A stretch of DNA of 64,000 nucleotides from Rhodospirillaceae bacterium (GTDB lineage Bacteria; Pseudomonadota; Alphaproteobacteria; DSM-16000; Inquilinaceae), in assembly GCA_020638575.1 (NCBI GenBank), contig JACKIH010000003.1, forward strand, positions 539,501 through 603,500, written 5' to 3'. The notes below the pieces were generated by a model that saw nothing but the letters and a program-made list of their open reading frames with translations, made no database searches and had not been told where the DNA came from. Positions 43,401 through 51,050 of the stretch are shown here, piece after piece; the first letter of the stretch is position 1; each line of letters begins with the position of its first letter. Position numbers and translations under genes: made by a program.

Positions 43401-45022
43401 ACGACCAGGTGCGCGCGGCCACCGGCGGCGTGGGCGTGGACGTGGTGCTCAACTCCACGGCCGGGCGCGCCATCCGCAAGGGTCTGGAGCTGCTGAAGCC
43501 GTTCGGCCGCTTCGTGGAGCTGGGCAAGCGGGACATCTTCGCCGACACCGCCATCGGCCTGCGCCGGTTCGCCCGCAACGCCTCCTTTTTCGGCGTCGAT
43601 GTGGACCAGCTTCTCGATGGCCGGCCGGCCGCCGCGGCGCGCCTGATGGCCGAATTGTCCGAGGGACTGAGGAACGGCACCTTCCATCCCCTGCCCCACC
43701 TGCTGTTCCCGGCCGATGCGGTGGCCGAGGCGCTGACGACGCTGCACCGGGCCCGCCACATCGGCAAGGTGGTGGTCACCCAGTCGCCGCCGCCGCGCAT
43801 GGTGGCCCCGGCGCCCGCAGCCAAGGCGGACCCGCCGCGGCTGGCGCTGCGCGACGACGCCGTCTACCTGATCACCGGCGGGCTGACCGGCCTTGGCCTG
43901 GTAACCGCGCGGCGCTTCGTGGCCCGTGGCGCCCGGCACCTGGCACTGGTGGGGCGGCGCGGGCTGGACGCCCCGGGGGCCGCGGAGGCCGTCGCCGACC
44001 TGGAAGCCCAGGGGGCGGACATCGCCGTCCATGCCATCGATATCGGCGACGCAACGGCGGCTGCCGCGCTGATCGAAGAGATCGACGCCAACGGGCTGCC
44101 GCTCGCCGGCATCGTGCACGCGGCCGGGGTGCTCGACGACGGGCTGGTGGCCGATCTCACGGCCGACCGGCTGGACCGCGTGCTGCGCGCCAAGGCCAGG
44201 GGAGCGTGGAACCTCCACCAGGCGACCCGCGGGCGGGCGCTGGATCTGTTTGTCTTTTATTCATCCTTCGCCGTGACCATCGGCAATGTCGGCCAGGCCA
44301 ACTATGCCGCCGCCAACGGCTTCCTCGACGGCCTGGCTGCCCATCGCCGCGCGGTGGGCGCCCATGGCTTGTCGATCGCCTGGGGCGGCATCCTCGACAC
44401 CGGCTTCCTGACCCGAGACGAACGCCTGCGTGAGGTCGTCCAGCGCCGTATGGGAGGGGCATTGCTGAGCAGCGACGAAACCATGGACTGGCTGGAGCGC
44501 CTGATTGCCGAGGACGCCACCCACCGGGTGGTGGCACCGGCCGATTGGCGGCTGATCGCCGAAACCTCGTCGCTGGTGCGCTCCAACGGCTACCGGGCGC
44601 TGGTGGGCGACAGCGGCGACATGGCAGCAGACACCTTGCCGATTGCCGAGCTTGCGCGCAGCTTGAAGGACGATGACCTGAAGGCGGTGATTGCAGAGAT
44701 GGTGGTGGCCGAAGTCGCCAAGGCCACGCTGGAAGATGCCGCCGGCATCGACCGCTCGCGCTCCACCATGGATCTCGGCTTCGACTCGCTGCTGCTGGTG
44801 GAGCTGGCGCTGGCCATCGAACGGCGGATGGGCGTGCACGTGCCGCCGGCCCTGTTCGCCAACGGCCCCAGCATCGAGGATCTGTCGGCCCGCCTGCTCG
44901 GCCTGCTGCGGTCGCGTGGCGGCGAGGAGATGGACGAGCAGAGCAGCCTCGCAAGCCTCGGCGTGATGCGGGAGGCCCAGGGGTACACCGGAGATGACGC
45001 CCAGTCCGCCGGGTCGGACTGA
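37457..45022 (+). CDS. Highly reducing type I polyketide synthase: KS-AT-DH-(degenerate MT)-ER-KR-ACP
   Basis: Single-module synthase of 2521 residues that should build a reduced acyl chain on its own ACP. KS (about 1-420) has the triad C172 (DTACSS), H307 (HGTGT) and H345 (GHLE). AT (about 530-840) has S634 in GHSVGE and H737. DH (about 895-1180) has H935 in the HxxxGxxxxP motif and D1108. Residues 1355-1530 resemble a methyltransferase, but the SAM motif is lost (VEAGLEGLD). ER (about 1785-2100) has GAAGGVGLA. KR (about 2130-2330) has GGLTGLG and Y2283. ACP has S2444 in GFDSLL. There is no thioesterase. All three reducing domains look active, so a saturated or mostly saturated chain is expected. 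The following oxoamine synthase gene offers a release route. Confidence 0.93.
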   Translation: MLVAVVGYSLRFPVDIRTPEAFWRTLADRRVTVRPIADERWNHLAMYHPNPETISKTNVLQAGMIAGIDQFDSGFFAISAREANQLDPQQRMALEVVYEATEHGGIRLDRLSRATTGVFFGLSMSEYCAMAFARPDVVDRYSNTGGAASIAANRISHAFDLRGPSMAIDTACSSTVVALHQACMALQSGECDFAIAGGVNALVSVGPFIGFSKAGMMSPTGRCHVFSEKADGYVRSEGAGAMILRRLDQALADGDEIHGVIRATAVNNDGHTQGIALPNSAAQARLITTALERAELDPDQIAYVEAHGTGTQAGDGVECSAISAAIGKRREAPCLVGSVKGNVGHLEAAAGMPGLIKTIEALKHGIVPPTVVTPPFSSRLDFEDLNLRVVTEETPVPAGVAYMGVNSFGFGGTNAHAVLQTPPHVVRRAARPAEPPEAPPPLVVTARSAAALQALAGRYRDALETATPAQYAAVAGATLHRRSWHPHRLFLAARSPQEAVSRLAQVSIGGKIVKASAARGDGAVHLDVAADTELAPAFVFNGNGALWHGMGRDLFKKSRTARRVIEEVDAAWRRLEPRPLIDYFAAADADVATPGLHELGRADIGQPLLFAIQVAILRELEDRGIRVGAAVGHSVGEVAAAHASGALTLDDAAAVIAARGRGQSRLHGMGGMAVVVAEAEALTELIGELGLPVVVACRNSPRSTTLSGAVDDVEEAAQLLKTLGFTVQMLDVAYGFHTEQMDVLEGELRRLLATLTPSDGKLPFYSTVTGTRLDGSSLDGAYWWRNVRDPVVFDTAIAAMRRDGFGVFVEVGPASILRSAIRDSARLARSGAAVVPTLERGRGDIEQLDHAVARIAVAGGLAAWKVPPVDGSIAATELPRYPWQHRSHWMRTPQRSFGAYRLLRCHPLLGDPMDLEIAAWEVDFDAATRPVIDQHRFRGKPTVPAAVFLEMAVAASLRATSAAEPAEAAIVRVDGLEIRAGLSLDETQVQAMRTEIDAETGFGLISSRTAQVGGWSAHCRFYGELQATGELTAPLTWQQAKARCAKPKTLEDLYENLERRELTYGPAMRPLTRIRCGIDEATIEMDGAHQSVPPADGIACHIDPALLDACLQAVTVALDAREEEAGDAPRLPARIGSFRWDRGAGAPVAAHIKIHRLTAAVVVFSVTAYDRTGRVVFLIDEGVFVTMPHSRRPVAHAVAARLDLLDDGRGLFGRPGPALDPVAALAAAVQEVAADTPAAGDGGGRQAEAEVRAACVAEVLARRATAGVASIDLAALGIAGEPALSAIAHAALDLTAERRGDGPDGGHRWQLPPAGAPARDVWRRALQAHPAAWGRLQLAWQEADLLAALLDRTLTPSTARSRLVGSFAWEAGVLRDPSRLLRTGLIERAVRHLVDALPQDREIRIVEAGLEGLDVVQALMRWLPAARTRYWFVSPDPRLVAQAKALGHDPTRMVALAPEEVADLPADRQPRSVDLLVGHIAAIDGDAAEQVARFARLWVREGGGVLVAQPALDPLGRSILDAAAAGDAADAAFSRGMPAASWAVAREALADGAGTILIARRTGRLSSLQPISADRPPAGGVALLFSGPVDTGLAQDVQSALDPQGRRVTALPLHHAETRSVTETLEALLLEDPPDCLAVVFDVADPRLGDPEIDLLEDLRVLVGHAIGDAWQRRPTIIAVVRTPAEVEAAEVEAAEPAHPLAAAIQGFFRVLTNEHPELNPRSLRAPRTTPTGRLAPRLAELCDRSAWTGETEVVVDGERALALRFDRAEDETATVSAPAPDRYALTYRAAARLDGVVWQATEPGVVQPEEIEVQVEATACNFRDVMLALGLLPPEALDQGFAGSTLGLEFAGRVVRTGAAVAHLAPGDRVFGFARRSFASHVVTRASAVMPVPPGADPAALVTIPTVFLTALYGLKELARLEPGESVYIPGAAGGVGLAAIQVARYLGAEIYAAAGSPEKRDFLSRLGVNHVFDSRSVDVDDQVRAATGGVGVDVVLNSTAGRAIRKGLELLKPFGRFVELGKRDIFADTAIGLRRFARNASFFGVDVDQLLDGRPAAAARLMAELSEGLRNGTFHPLPHLLFPADAVAEALTTLHRARHIGKVVVTQSPPPRMVAPAPAAKADPPRLALRDDAVYLITGGLTGLGLVTARRFVARGARHLALVGRRGLDAPGAAEAVADLEAQGADIAVHAIDIGDATAAAALIEEIDANGLPLAGIVHAAGVLDDGLVADLTADRLDRVLRAKARGAWNLHQATRGRALDLFVFYSSFAVTIGNVGQANYAAANGFLDGLAAHRRAVGAHGLSIAWGGILDTGFLTRDERLREVVQRRMGGALLSSDETMDWLERLIAEDATHRVVAPADWRLIAETSSLVRSNGYRALVGDSGDMAADTLPIAELARSLKDDDLKAVIAEMVVAEVAKATLEDAAGIDRSRSTMDLGFDSLLLVELALAIERRMGVHVPPALFANGPSIEDLSARLLGLLRSRGGEEMDEQSSLASLGVMREAQGYTGDDAQSAGSD

Positions 45023-45069
45023 ACAGCGGCCCGTGCCGCGTACGGAGCCATGAAAAGGCGAATGCAACG

Positions 45070-46452
45070 ATGAGCGATGTCAGTCGACTGCTCTCCAAAT
45101 TGCCCCCAGGCGCGCGCCAGCGCCTGTTGCGCCAGGTGGCCGGCGGCAAGCTGTCGGCGCTGGCCGGCGCGACGCCGGGAGAGACCGATCGGCGCGACGC
45201 CCAGCATCCGCAGACGGCCGATATCAGCCAGTGGCAGGAAATCCGGGAACTCAATCGGGTGCTTGCCCTGGGGCCGTCCCACGGCATCCCGGTCCCCTAT
45301 TTCCGGCACATGGAGGGCCGCGCCGGACCGGTGATGGAGGTGGAGGGGCGCCAGTGCCTCAACTTCGCCAGCTACGACTACCTGGGCCTCAACGGCGATC
45401 CGCGCATCCGCGACGCCGTCATGGACGCGGTCGACCGCTACGGCACCACCGTGTCCGGCAGCCGCATGGTGGCGGGTGAGCGCGACCTGCATGCCGAACT
45501 GGAGTCCGAGCTGGCCGCCCTCTACGGCTGCGAGGCGGCCCTGACCTTCGTCAGCGGCCACGCCACCGGGGTATCGGTGCTGTCCTGCCTGTTCGGGCCG
45601 CACGACCTGATCTGCCACGATGCGCTCGCCCACAACTGCCTGGTGAAGGGAGCCGAAGCGTCCGGCGCCCGGCGGGTGGCCTTTCCCCACAACGACTGGC
45701 AGGCGGTTGACGACCTGCTGACGGAACACCGCGGCAGCTTCCGCCGCGTGGTGATCGTCATCGAGGGTCTCTACAGCATGGACGGCGATGCGCCGGACTT
45801 GCACCGGTTCATCGAACTGAAGCAGCGCCACGACGCCCTGCTGATGGTGGACGAGGCCCACGCCCTGGGCGTTCTCGGCGCCACTGGCCGCGGCATCGGC
45901 GAACTGGCGGGCGTGCCCGGCACCGCCGTGGACATCTGGATGGGCACGCTGTCCAAGGCCCTGTGCAGCGCCGGCGGCTACATCGCCGGATCGCAGGACC
46001 TGATCACCCTGTTGAAGTACCTCGCCCCGGCCTTCGTCTACAGCGTCGGGCTGCCGCCGCCCGCCACCGCAGCGGCCCTGGCGGCCCTCAGGCTGATGCT
46101 GGCGGAGCCGGAGCGGGTGACGCGCCTGGACGCACTGTCCCGGCACTTCACCGAAATCGCCGCCGGCCACGGCTTCGACCTCGGCTACGGCGGCGGCCAT
46201 GCCATCGTTCCGGTGATCACGGCGGATTCCGCAGCCGCGCTGAAGCTCAGCCAGGCGCTGCTGGAGCACGGGATCAACGTGGTTCCGGCCACCTATCCGG
46301 GGGTGGAGGAAGGCCGCGCGCGCCTGCGCTTCTTCCTCTCGGCCGCCCACAGCGAGGCGCAGGTGGACCAGGCGCTGACGGAATTGCGTGCGCTGGCCCA
46401 GCGCATCGCCCCGCGGTGCTTCGGCCGCAGCATGCGGTCGGTCGGCACCTGA
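45070..46452 (+). CDS. PLP-dependent alpha-oxoamine synthase (BioF/ALAS/serine palmitoyltransferase family)
   Basis: Enzyme of 460 residues that condenses an acyl thioester with an amino acid, losing CO2, to give a 2-amino-3-ketone. The PLP lysine is K296 in GTLSKALCSAGGYI. Other family blocks are NFASYDYLGL, TTVSGSRMVAGE, the glycine-rich FVSGHATG and VDEAHALGVLG. About 60-90 extra N-terminal residues precede the family core. It lies 47 bases after the PKS stop and overlaps the next gene. A PKS without thioesterase next to such an enzyme implies that it takes the chain from the PKS ACP, as Fum8 does in fumonisin synthesis. The amino acid partner is unknown. Confidence 0.9.
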   Translation: MSDVSRLLSKLPPGARQRLLRQVAGGKLSALAGATPGETDRRDAQHPQTADISQWQEIRELNRVLALGPSHGIPVPYFRHMEGRAGPVMEVEGRQCLNFASYDYLGLNGDPRIRDAVMDAVDRYGTTVSGSRMVAGERDLHAELESELAALYGCEAALTFVSGHATGVSVLSCLFGPHDLICHDALAHNCLVKGAEASGARRVAFPHNDWQAVDDLLTEHRGSFRRVVIVIEGLYSMDGDAPDLHRFIELKQRHDALLMVDEAHALGVLGATGRGIGELAGVPGTAVDIWMGTLSKALCSAGGYIAGSQDLITLLKYLAPAFVYSVGLPPPATAAALAALRLMLAEPERVTRLDALSRHFTEIAAGHGFDLGYGGGHAIVPVITADSAAALKLSQALLEHGINVVPATYPGVEEGRARLRFFLSAAHSEAQVDQALTELRALAQRIAPRCFGRSMRSVGT

Positions 46453-47477
46453 GGCCGGCGCCCGGCACCGCTCCGCCACCGGACGCGGTTCTCGTCACCG
46501 GTGCGGCGGGCTTTGCCGGCCACGCGGTGGCCCTGCGGCTGCTGCAAGACGGGGTCAAGGTGCGCGTGCTGGTGCGGCGCGCCGACCAGGCCGCCCTGTT
46601 CGCCGGCTCCGGCGCGGAGGTGGCAACGGGCAACCTGGACGATCCGCATGCCATGGCCGCGGCGGTGCGCGGCATCGCCACCGTGGTGCACTGTGCCGCC
46701 ACCTCCACCGACTGGGCGCCGCGGGCGGATTTCCGCATCAGCAACATCGACGGCACACGTACCCTGCTGGCGGCGGCCGCAGCGGCCGGGGTGTCCCGCT
46801 TTGTCCATGTCAGCACCACCGACGTGTACGGCTATCCGCGGGTTCCGTGCGACGAAACCGCCCCGCTGCGCGATGTCGGCCTGCCCTACAACGCCACCAA
46901 GGTGGCCGCCGAGCATCTGGTGCGGCAGGCGCAAGCCGCGGGGCTGCCCGTCGTCATCCTGCGGCCTGCCACCATCTACGGTCCGCGGTCGGCAGCACTC
47001 GTGCTGCCGCTGGCCCGCTTGCTCAAGCAGCACCGCCTGATCCTGGTGGACCGCGGCCGTGCCCCCGGCGGCTTCCTCTACATCGACAATTTCGTCGATG
47101 CCGTGCTCGCCGCATCGGCCGAGCCGCTGGCCCTGGGTGCCGCCATCAACCTGCGAGACGACACCTGCGAGACGTGGGCAGGGTTCCTCAACGACCTCGC
47201 CCAGCGGATCGGCGCTCCACCGCCGCGCGCCAGCGTGCCGGCTGTCTTGGCCCAGGCTGCGGCGGCGGTGCTGGAGCCGACCCACAGGCTGCTGCGGCTG
47301 GACGGGCGGCCCATCGCCACCCGCCACGGCGTCCATCTGCTGAGCCGCGATGCCGCCTTCCCCATCGACACGGCACGCCGGCTTCTGGGCTTCCGCTCCC
47401 GCGTCGCCTATGCCGAGGGGATGGCCGCCACGGCGGACTGGGCCAAGGCCCAGCTCGCCGCCGAGGCAGCCGCATAG
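46416..47477 (+). CDS. Extended SDR, NAD-dependent epimerase/dehydratase family (candidate 3-keto reductase)
   Basis: Rossmann enzyme of about 353 residues. It has the NAD(P) motif VTGAAGFAGHAVA, HCAATSTDW, and an active-site YxxxK in LPYNATKVAAEHL, followed by LRPATIYGPRS. The start is uncertain. GTG at 46416 overlaps the synthase gene by 37 bases and has no strong ribosome-binding site, but no later start precedes the Rossmann motif. Extended SDRs of this class serve as 3-ketosphinganine reductase in bacterial sphingolipid synthesis (CerR). In this position it could reduce the 2-amino-3-ketone to an amino alcohol. A sugar epimerase role is the alternative. Confidence 0.82.
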   Translation: MLRPQHAVGRHLRPAPGTAPPPDAVLVTGAAGFAGHAVALRLLQDGVKVRVLVRRADQAALFAGSGAEVATGNLDDPHAMAAAVRGIATVVHCAATSTDWAPRADFRISNIDGTRTLLAAAAAAGVSRFVHVSTTDVYGYPRVPCDETAPLRDVGLPYNATKVAAEHLVRQAQAAGLPVVILRPATIYGPRSAALVLPLARLLKQHRLILVDRGRAPGGFLYIDNFVDAVLAASAEPLALGAAINLRDDTCETWAGFLNDLAQRIGAPPPRASVPAVLAQAAAAVLEPTHRLLRLDGRPIATRHGVHLLSRDAAFPIDTARRLLGFRSRVAYAEGMAATADWAKAQLAAEAAA

Positions 47478-47492
47478 GATCGGACCGGCGGG

Positions 47493-49169
47493 TCAGAAGA
47501 CCGCGACGATGGCCGCGGCCGTTACCGCCATCTGGCCGATGATGGTGGCGATGTCGCTGGCCAGCGCCAGGTAGGCGAGCGGCACCTCCGGCAGCACGAT
47601 CACCTCGTCGCCCGGCTGCAAGTCCGGGATGTTGCCGCTGGTGAAGGTCTGGCCGTTGAGGCGGCGGATCACGAAGTTGCCCTCGTCGGCCCGGTCGGTA
47701 TAGCCGCCGGCCGCGTACACGTAATCCTCCGCATCCAGGCCCGGCTCGTAGAGCAGCGCCTGGGGCACCGCCACCTCGCCGGAAACGAGGATCAGATCGG
47801 TCGCCTCGGGGATCACGATGATGTCCCCGTCCTCCATGCGGATGTCGGCGATCGTGCCGTCCTGCCGGGCCACCACCACGCGCCCGTCCGGCTCGATGGT
47901 GCGTGCGCGTTCGATGAACTGCTGCACCAGCTCCGCTTCCTGGGCGATGGCATCGGCCTGCGCCGTGCCGCCAGCGCTGGCGGCGTTGAGCAGCGAGCGC
48001 TGCAGCCGGTCCAGCGCTTCGTTCAGCGAAACCGACTGCTGGCGCGCCACGCTCTGGCGGTACAGGTAGACCGACCCCACTTCGGCGACCGCAGGGTCGA
48101 CGGCGATATAGTCCAGCACCGTGTGCAGCCGCACGCCCGGCGTCGCCACCAGCACCGACGGGCCGAGGACTGCACCGTCGGTATAGAGCGTGAAGGCATT
48201 CACCGGCTGGTCGGCCTGGAACACCACCTCGTCCTGGTCGTGCAGCACCTGGGAGACGAAGTCGTCGAGCGAGAAATAGACGACGTAGGGCCGGTTGCCG
48301 CGGATGCCGCTGATATAGGCGTCGGTCACCCCCGGCAGTGGCCGCGCAAGCTGCACGAGCTGGCCGCCCGTCATCCCGCCCTCGGGGATTTCGAAGCGGA
48401 ACGTGTTGCGGGCATCGCCGGCCACGGAGATGGTCGGCCGCTGCGGCCCCACCACGATGGTGTCGCCCGAGCGGAACTGCACGACCGGCAGGGCACCGTT
48501 GAGCAGGAAGTCGTAAAGATCGGCCCGCGCGACGGGAGTACCGCCCCGCTGCACGACGATATCGCGGTAGCTGCCGCGGGCGGGGTCGATGCCACCAGCG
48601 CGGACCAGATAGTCGATGATCGAATCCAGCGAGCCGCCTTCGAAGCGCCCTGGCCGCTCCACAAACCCGGTGACGAACACGGCGATCTGCTGGGTGCCGA
48701 GGACCGTGGTGTAGACTTCCACGTTGTCGCGGAACACTTCGCGCACGCTTTCTTCCACCGCGGCATTGAGGCCACCGGCGGTAACGCCCGCCACCGCCAC
48801 GGGGCCGACTTCGGGGACGAAAATGTTGCCCTGGCTGTCCACCGCGGTGACCGTTTGGATGCTCACGGCACCGATGATGTAGACGGCCACGTCATCGCCC
48901 ACCGACAGGCGGTAGTTGGGATCGATGGTGCCGGCCGTGGCCGGCGGCTGGCCTTCGAAGAGATTGGCGCCGAAGGGCAGCGGCTCGGTGCGTTCGGCCG
49001 CGCGCAGCACCCGCTCGCTGCCGGTGGACGGCGACTGCGCCACGGCCGGGCCGCCGGCCAACAGTCCCGCCAGCACCGCCATCAACGCGGCCCATGCCGA
49101 TAGCGCAGACATGCTGCGGCGGCCGCGCCGGATGCCGCCCGATGGCCCTCCCAGGCGTTGCAGACCCAT
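47493..49169 (-). CDS. Polysaccharide export outer-membrane protein (Wza/KpsD-like, SLBB domains)
   Basis: Periplasmic/outer-membrane export protein of 558 residues with a signal peptide ending near PAVAQ (residue about 45). A polysaccharide-export domain follows (DPNYRLSVGDDVAVYIIGAV). Then come SLBB-type repeats (VFVTGFVERPGRF, ISVAGDARNTFRF, ILVSGEVAVPQALLYEPG) and a hydrophobic C-terminus (ATIIGQMAVTAAAIVAVF). The size and multiple SLBB repeats match KpsD more than Wza. The ATG at 49169 is preceded by GGGAGGGG. It is convergent with the SDR gene, with only 15 bases between stops, and downstream of a KpsE-like gene on its own strand. Confidence 0.88.
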   Translation of the reverse strand: MGLQRLGGPSGGIRRGRRSMSALSAWAALMAVLAGLLAGGPAVAQSPSTGSERVLRAAERTEPLPFGANLFEGQPPATAGTIDPNYRLSVGDDVAVYIIGAVSIQTVTAVDSQGNIFVPEVGPVAVAGVTAGGLNAAVEESVREVFRDNVEVYTTVLGTQQIAVFVTGFVERPGRFEGGSLDSIIDYLVRAGGIDPARGSYRDIVVQRGGTPVARADLYDFLLNGALPVVQFRSGDTIVVGPQRPTISVAGDARNTFRFEIPEGGMTGGQLVQLARPLPGVTDAYISGIRGNRPYVVYFSLDDFVSQVLHDQDEVVFQADQPVNAFTLYTDGAVLGPSVLVATPGVRLHTVLDYIAVDPAVAEVGSVYLYRQSVARQQSVSLNEALDRLQRSLLNAASAGGTAQADAIAQEAELVQQFIERARTIEPDGRVVVARQDGTIADIRMEDGDIIVIPEATDLILVSGEVAVPQALLYEPGLDAEDYVYAAGGYTDRADEGNFVIRRLNGQTFTSGNIPDLQPGDEVIVLPEVPLAYLALASDIATIIGQMAVTAAAIVAVF

Positions 49170-49215
49170 GGCTAGGCCCCTCCCCGAGGCCGATCCGGCC
49201 GTGCGGGACCGGACC

Positions 49216-50421
49216 CTAGAACATGTGATCGCGGATTGCCGACGCGAACAGATAGACGATCGTGAACACCAACACGGCGCACAACGCAACCAAAGCGACA
49301 TCGACCGCACGTTGCGGGTAGCTTGCCGCGTCCGGCAAGTGGGGCGGCGACACCACCAGCATGTTGACCGATTGGCGCTGCACCTCGTTCACCGCGGTCT
49401 GGTAGGACGCAAGGGTGGAAACCAGCGCCTGGGTGGCAAGTTCCACTTCCAGCGACAGGCGGTTGAACTCCCCCAACGTCCCCACCATGGCCTGTTCGCC
49501 GCCGGTGATGCGCGCCCGTTCGATCTCGATCTGCTGCTCCACTGCCGATATGCGCGCCTGCAACCCGCGCACCGTGGCGCTGCCTTCGTCCAGGTAGCTC
49601 AGCGCCTGGGCCAGTTCGGCGCGGGCGGAGGCGAGATCGGCTTCCAGGCTGGCCACCAGGCTGCCAATGGCCGACGACGCCTGCTCCGGATCGATGGACT
49701 GCTCGCGCAACTGGAATTCGGTGAGGTTGGTTTGCGCCTGGCGGACCCGTTCCTCGGCCTCCGACACCTCGCGGCGAGCGAACACCAGCGTGCTGCGGAC
49801 GACATCTTCGTTGAGCTGGTTGATCCGTTCCAGACCGAGATTGAGCATGGCCTCGGCGATGGCTTGGGCGTCCTCGGCGTTGAACGCCTGCACCCGCAGG
49901 GTGATGATGCCCGAGTCTCCGGTCGACACGTGGAACCGGTTGGCAAAATAGTTGATCAGGGTTGCGTCGCTGACGTCCTCGCCCAGCCTGAAGACGAAAT
50001 CATCCGGCGCACGGTTATAGAGCTCCCGCAGGTCGATGACATTGGCCAGCGAGGTCACCAGTGACGTGGAATGCCAATACTGGATCAGCACCCCCGTTTC
50101 ATGGTTGGTCGGGGCGGCCCCCCTGCTGCCGGCGAGGTTTGCCAGCAAGTCCGTGGGGGCCGGTGCCGGCGTCGCCCGCCGCACCATGACCTGGGTTTCC
50201 GACACGTAGCGGTCAGCCGCGAAGCCATAGTAGTAGATGGCACCCAGCACGATCGGCAGGCACAGGCACACCACGACCATCGACAGATTGACCAGACGGC
50301 GCGTCCGGCTAACCTGGCGGCGATACTCGATGTACTGGTGTTGGTTGCTTTCCCGCGGGAAGACCTGCACGGAAGCGTCGCCCGCCGACGCCTCGATCGC
50401 CGTATTTCTGGCCGTGGTCAA
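49216..50421 (-). CDS. Capsule export inner-membrane protein (KpsE/Wzz-like)
   Basis: Bitopic protein of 401 residues. One membrane segment lies near residues 46-66 (LSMVVVCLCLPIVLGAIYYYG) and another near the C-terminus (VALVALCAVLVFTIVYLFA). Between them is a long periplasmic part with coiled coil at about 190-340. KpsE/polysaccharide co-polymerase blocks are FAADRYVSETQVMVRRA and VSPPHLPDAASYPQRAVD. The apparent start is TTG, with GAGGGAG about 11 bases upstream. It links the ABC exporter to the KpsD-like channel, whose gene follows after 46 bases. Confidence 0.88.
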   Translation of the reverse strand: MTTARNTAIEASAGDASVQVFPRESNQHQYIEYRRQVSRTRRLVNLSMVVVCLCLPIVLGAIYYYGFAADRYVSETQVMVRRATPAPAPTDLLANLAGSRGAAPTNHETGVLIQYWHSTSLVTSLANVIDLRELYNRAPDDFVFRLGEDVSDATLINYFANRFHVSTGDSGIITLRVQAFNAEDAQAIAEAMLNLGLERINQLNEDVVRSTLVFARREVSEAEERVRQAQTNLTEFQLREQSIDPEQASSAIGSLVASLEADLASARAELAQALSYLDEGSATVRGLQARISAVEQQIEIERARITGGEQAMVGTLGEFNRLSLEVELATQALVSTLASYQTAVNEVQRQSVNMLVVSPPHLPDAASYPQRAVDVALVALCAVLVFTIVYLFASAIRDHMF

Positions 50422-50620
50422 ATTGCCGTCGCTCCCTCAAGCCAGTCCACTCATCTTGCGGCCCGCTTCGCCGCCGGCGCCGCTGCACTGTCTCGGCTCT
50501 CCGTCGGCCCACGGACTGGCAAGCCGTGCGGAGAGGCCGGGCCCGTTGCATTTGCGGCCGCGGGGACCGCAGCGTACAGTCACCGGCGACCTATGGCACG
50601 CGATGTTTTACCGGGAGCGC

Positions 50621-51031
50621 ATGGCGACAATGCAGCAATCACCCCTCCGCCAGGGCGTGCGTCTCCCCACCCTCGCGGCCCTCATTCTCGGCTCCCTGAT
50701 GGCAGGCTGCACCGTGATCGCCCCGGAGCCACCACCGGCAGCGGAGGTGACGGTGCCGGCCGCGGCGTCGCTCGCCCAGCTCCTCGGCACGGCTCCCGAC
50801 GGATCGGTGGTGCCGCTGGCGTCCGGCGGCGCCCCCGTCGGCGAAGCGCAGGTCGACAATGTCTACGTGGCGGCGAGCGGGCGTACCTGCCGGCATGTGG
50901 TCGCCCGCCTGGCCAGCGAGTCGGTGCAGCTCGCCGTGTGCGAGGCGGCGGGCCGGTGGGCGTTCTCCCCGCCCCTGCGCTATTCGGCAGCGGCCGAGCA
51001 ACTGGTCTCGGGCCGCATCAGCGTACTGTAA
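50621..51031 (+). CDS. Small putative lipoprotein of unknown function
   Basis: Protein of 136 residues with a lipoprotein signal: hydrophobic LPTLAALILGSLMAGC with the lipid-attachment cysteine at residue 30. The remainder has two or more cysteines (RTCRHVV, LAVCEAAG) and short beta-type segments. I do not recognise the family. It starts the plus-strand half of the capsule-type locus and lies 19 bases before the KpsT-like gene, so an accessory outer-membrane role in polysaccharide export is likely. Start choice is open: ATG codons at 50603, 50621 and 50630 are in frame. Confidence 0.7.
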   Translation: MATMQQSPLRQGVRLPTLAALILGSLMAGCTVIAPEPPPAAEVTVPAAASLAQLLGTAPDGSVVPLASGGAPVGEAQVDNVYVAASGRTCRHVVARLASESVQLAVCEAAGRWAFSPPLRYSAAAEQLVSGRISVL

Positions 51032-51050
51032 CCGGCCTGGGGGGTAGCCA

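Noticed and set aside
41264..44218. Minus-strand open frame of 984 codons opposite the PKS gene
   Set aside because: It is antisense to the ER and KR region of the PKS, with low-complexity composition. It is an artefact of high GC.
46416..47477. Reading the SDR simply as a sugar-nucleotide epimerase of capsule synthesis
   Set aside because: It is possible by family, but the gene overlaps the oxoamine synthase gene and is on the PKS strand, opposite to the export genes. A keto-reductase role in the amino-lipid pathway fits better. The sugar role is kept only as an alternative.
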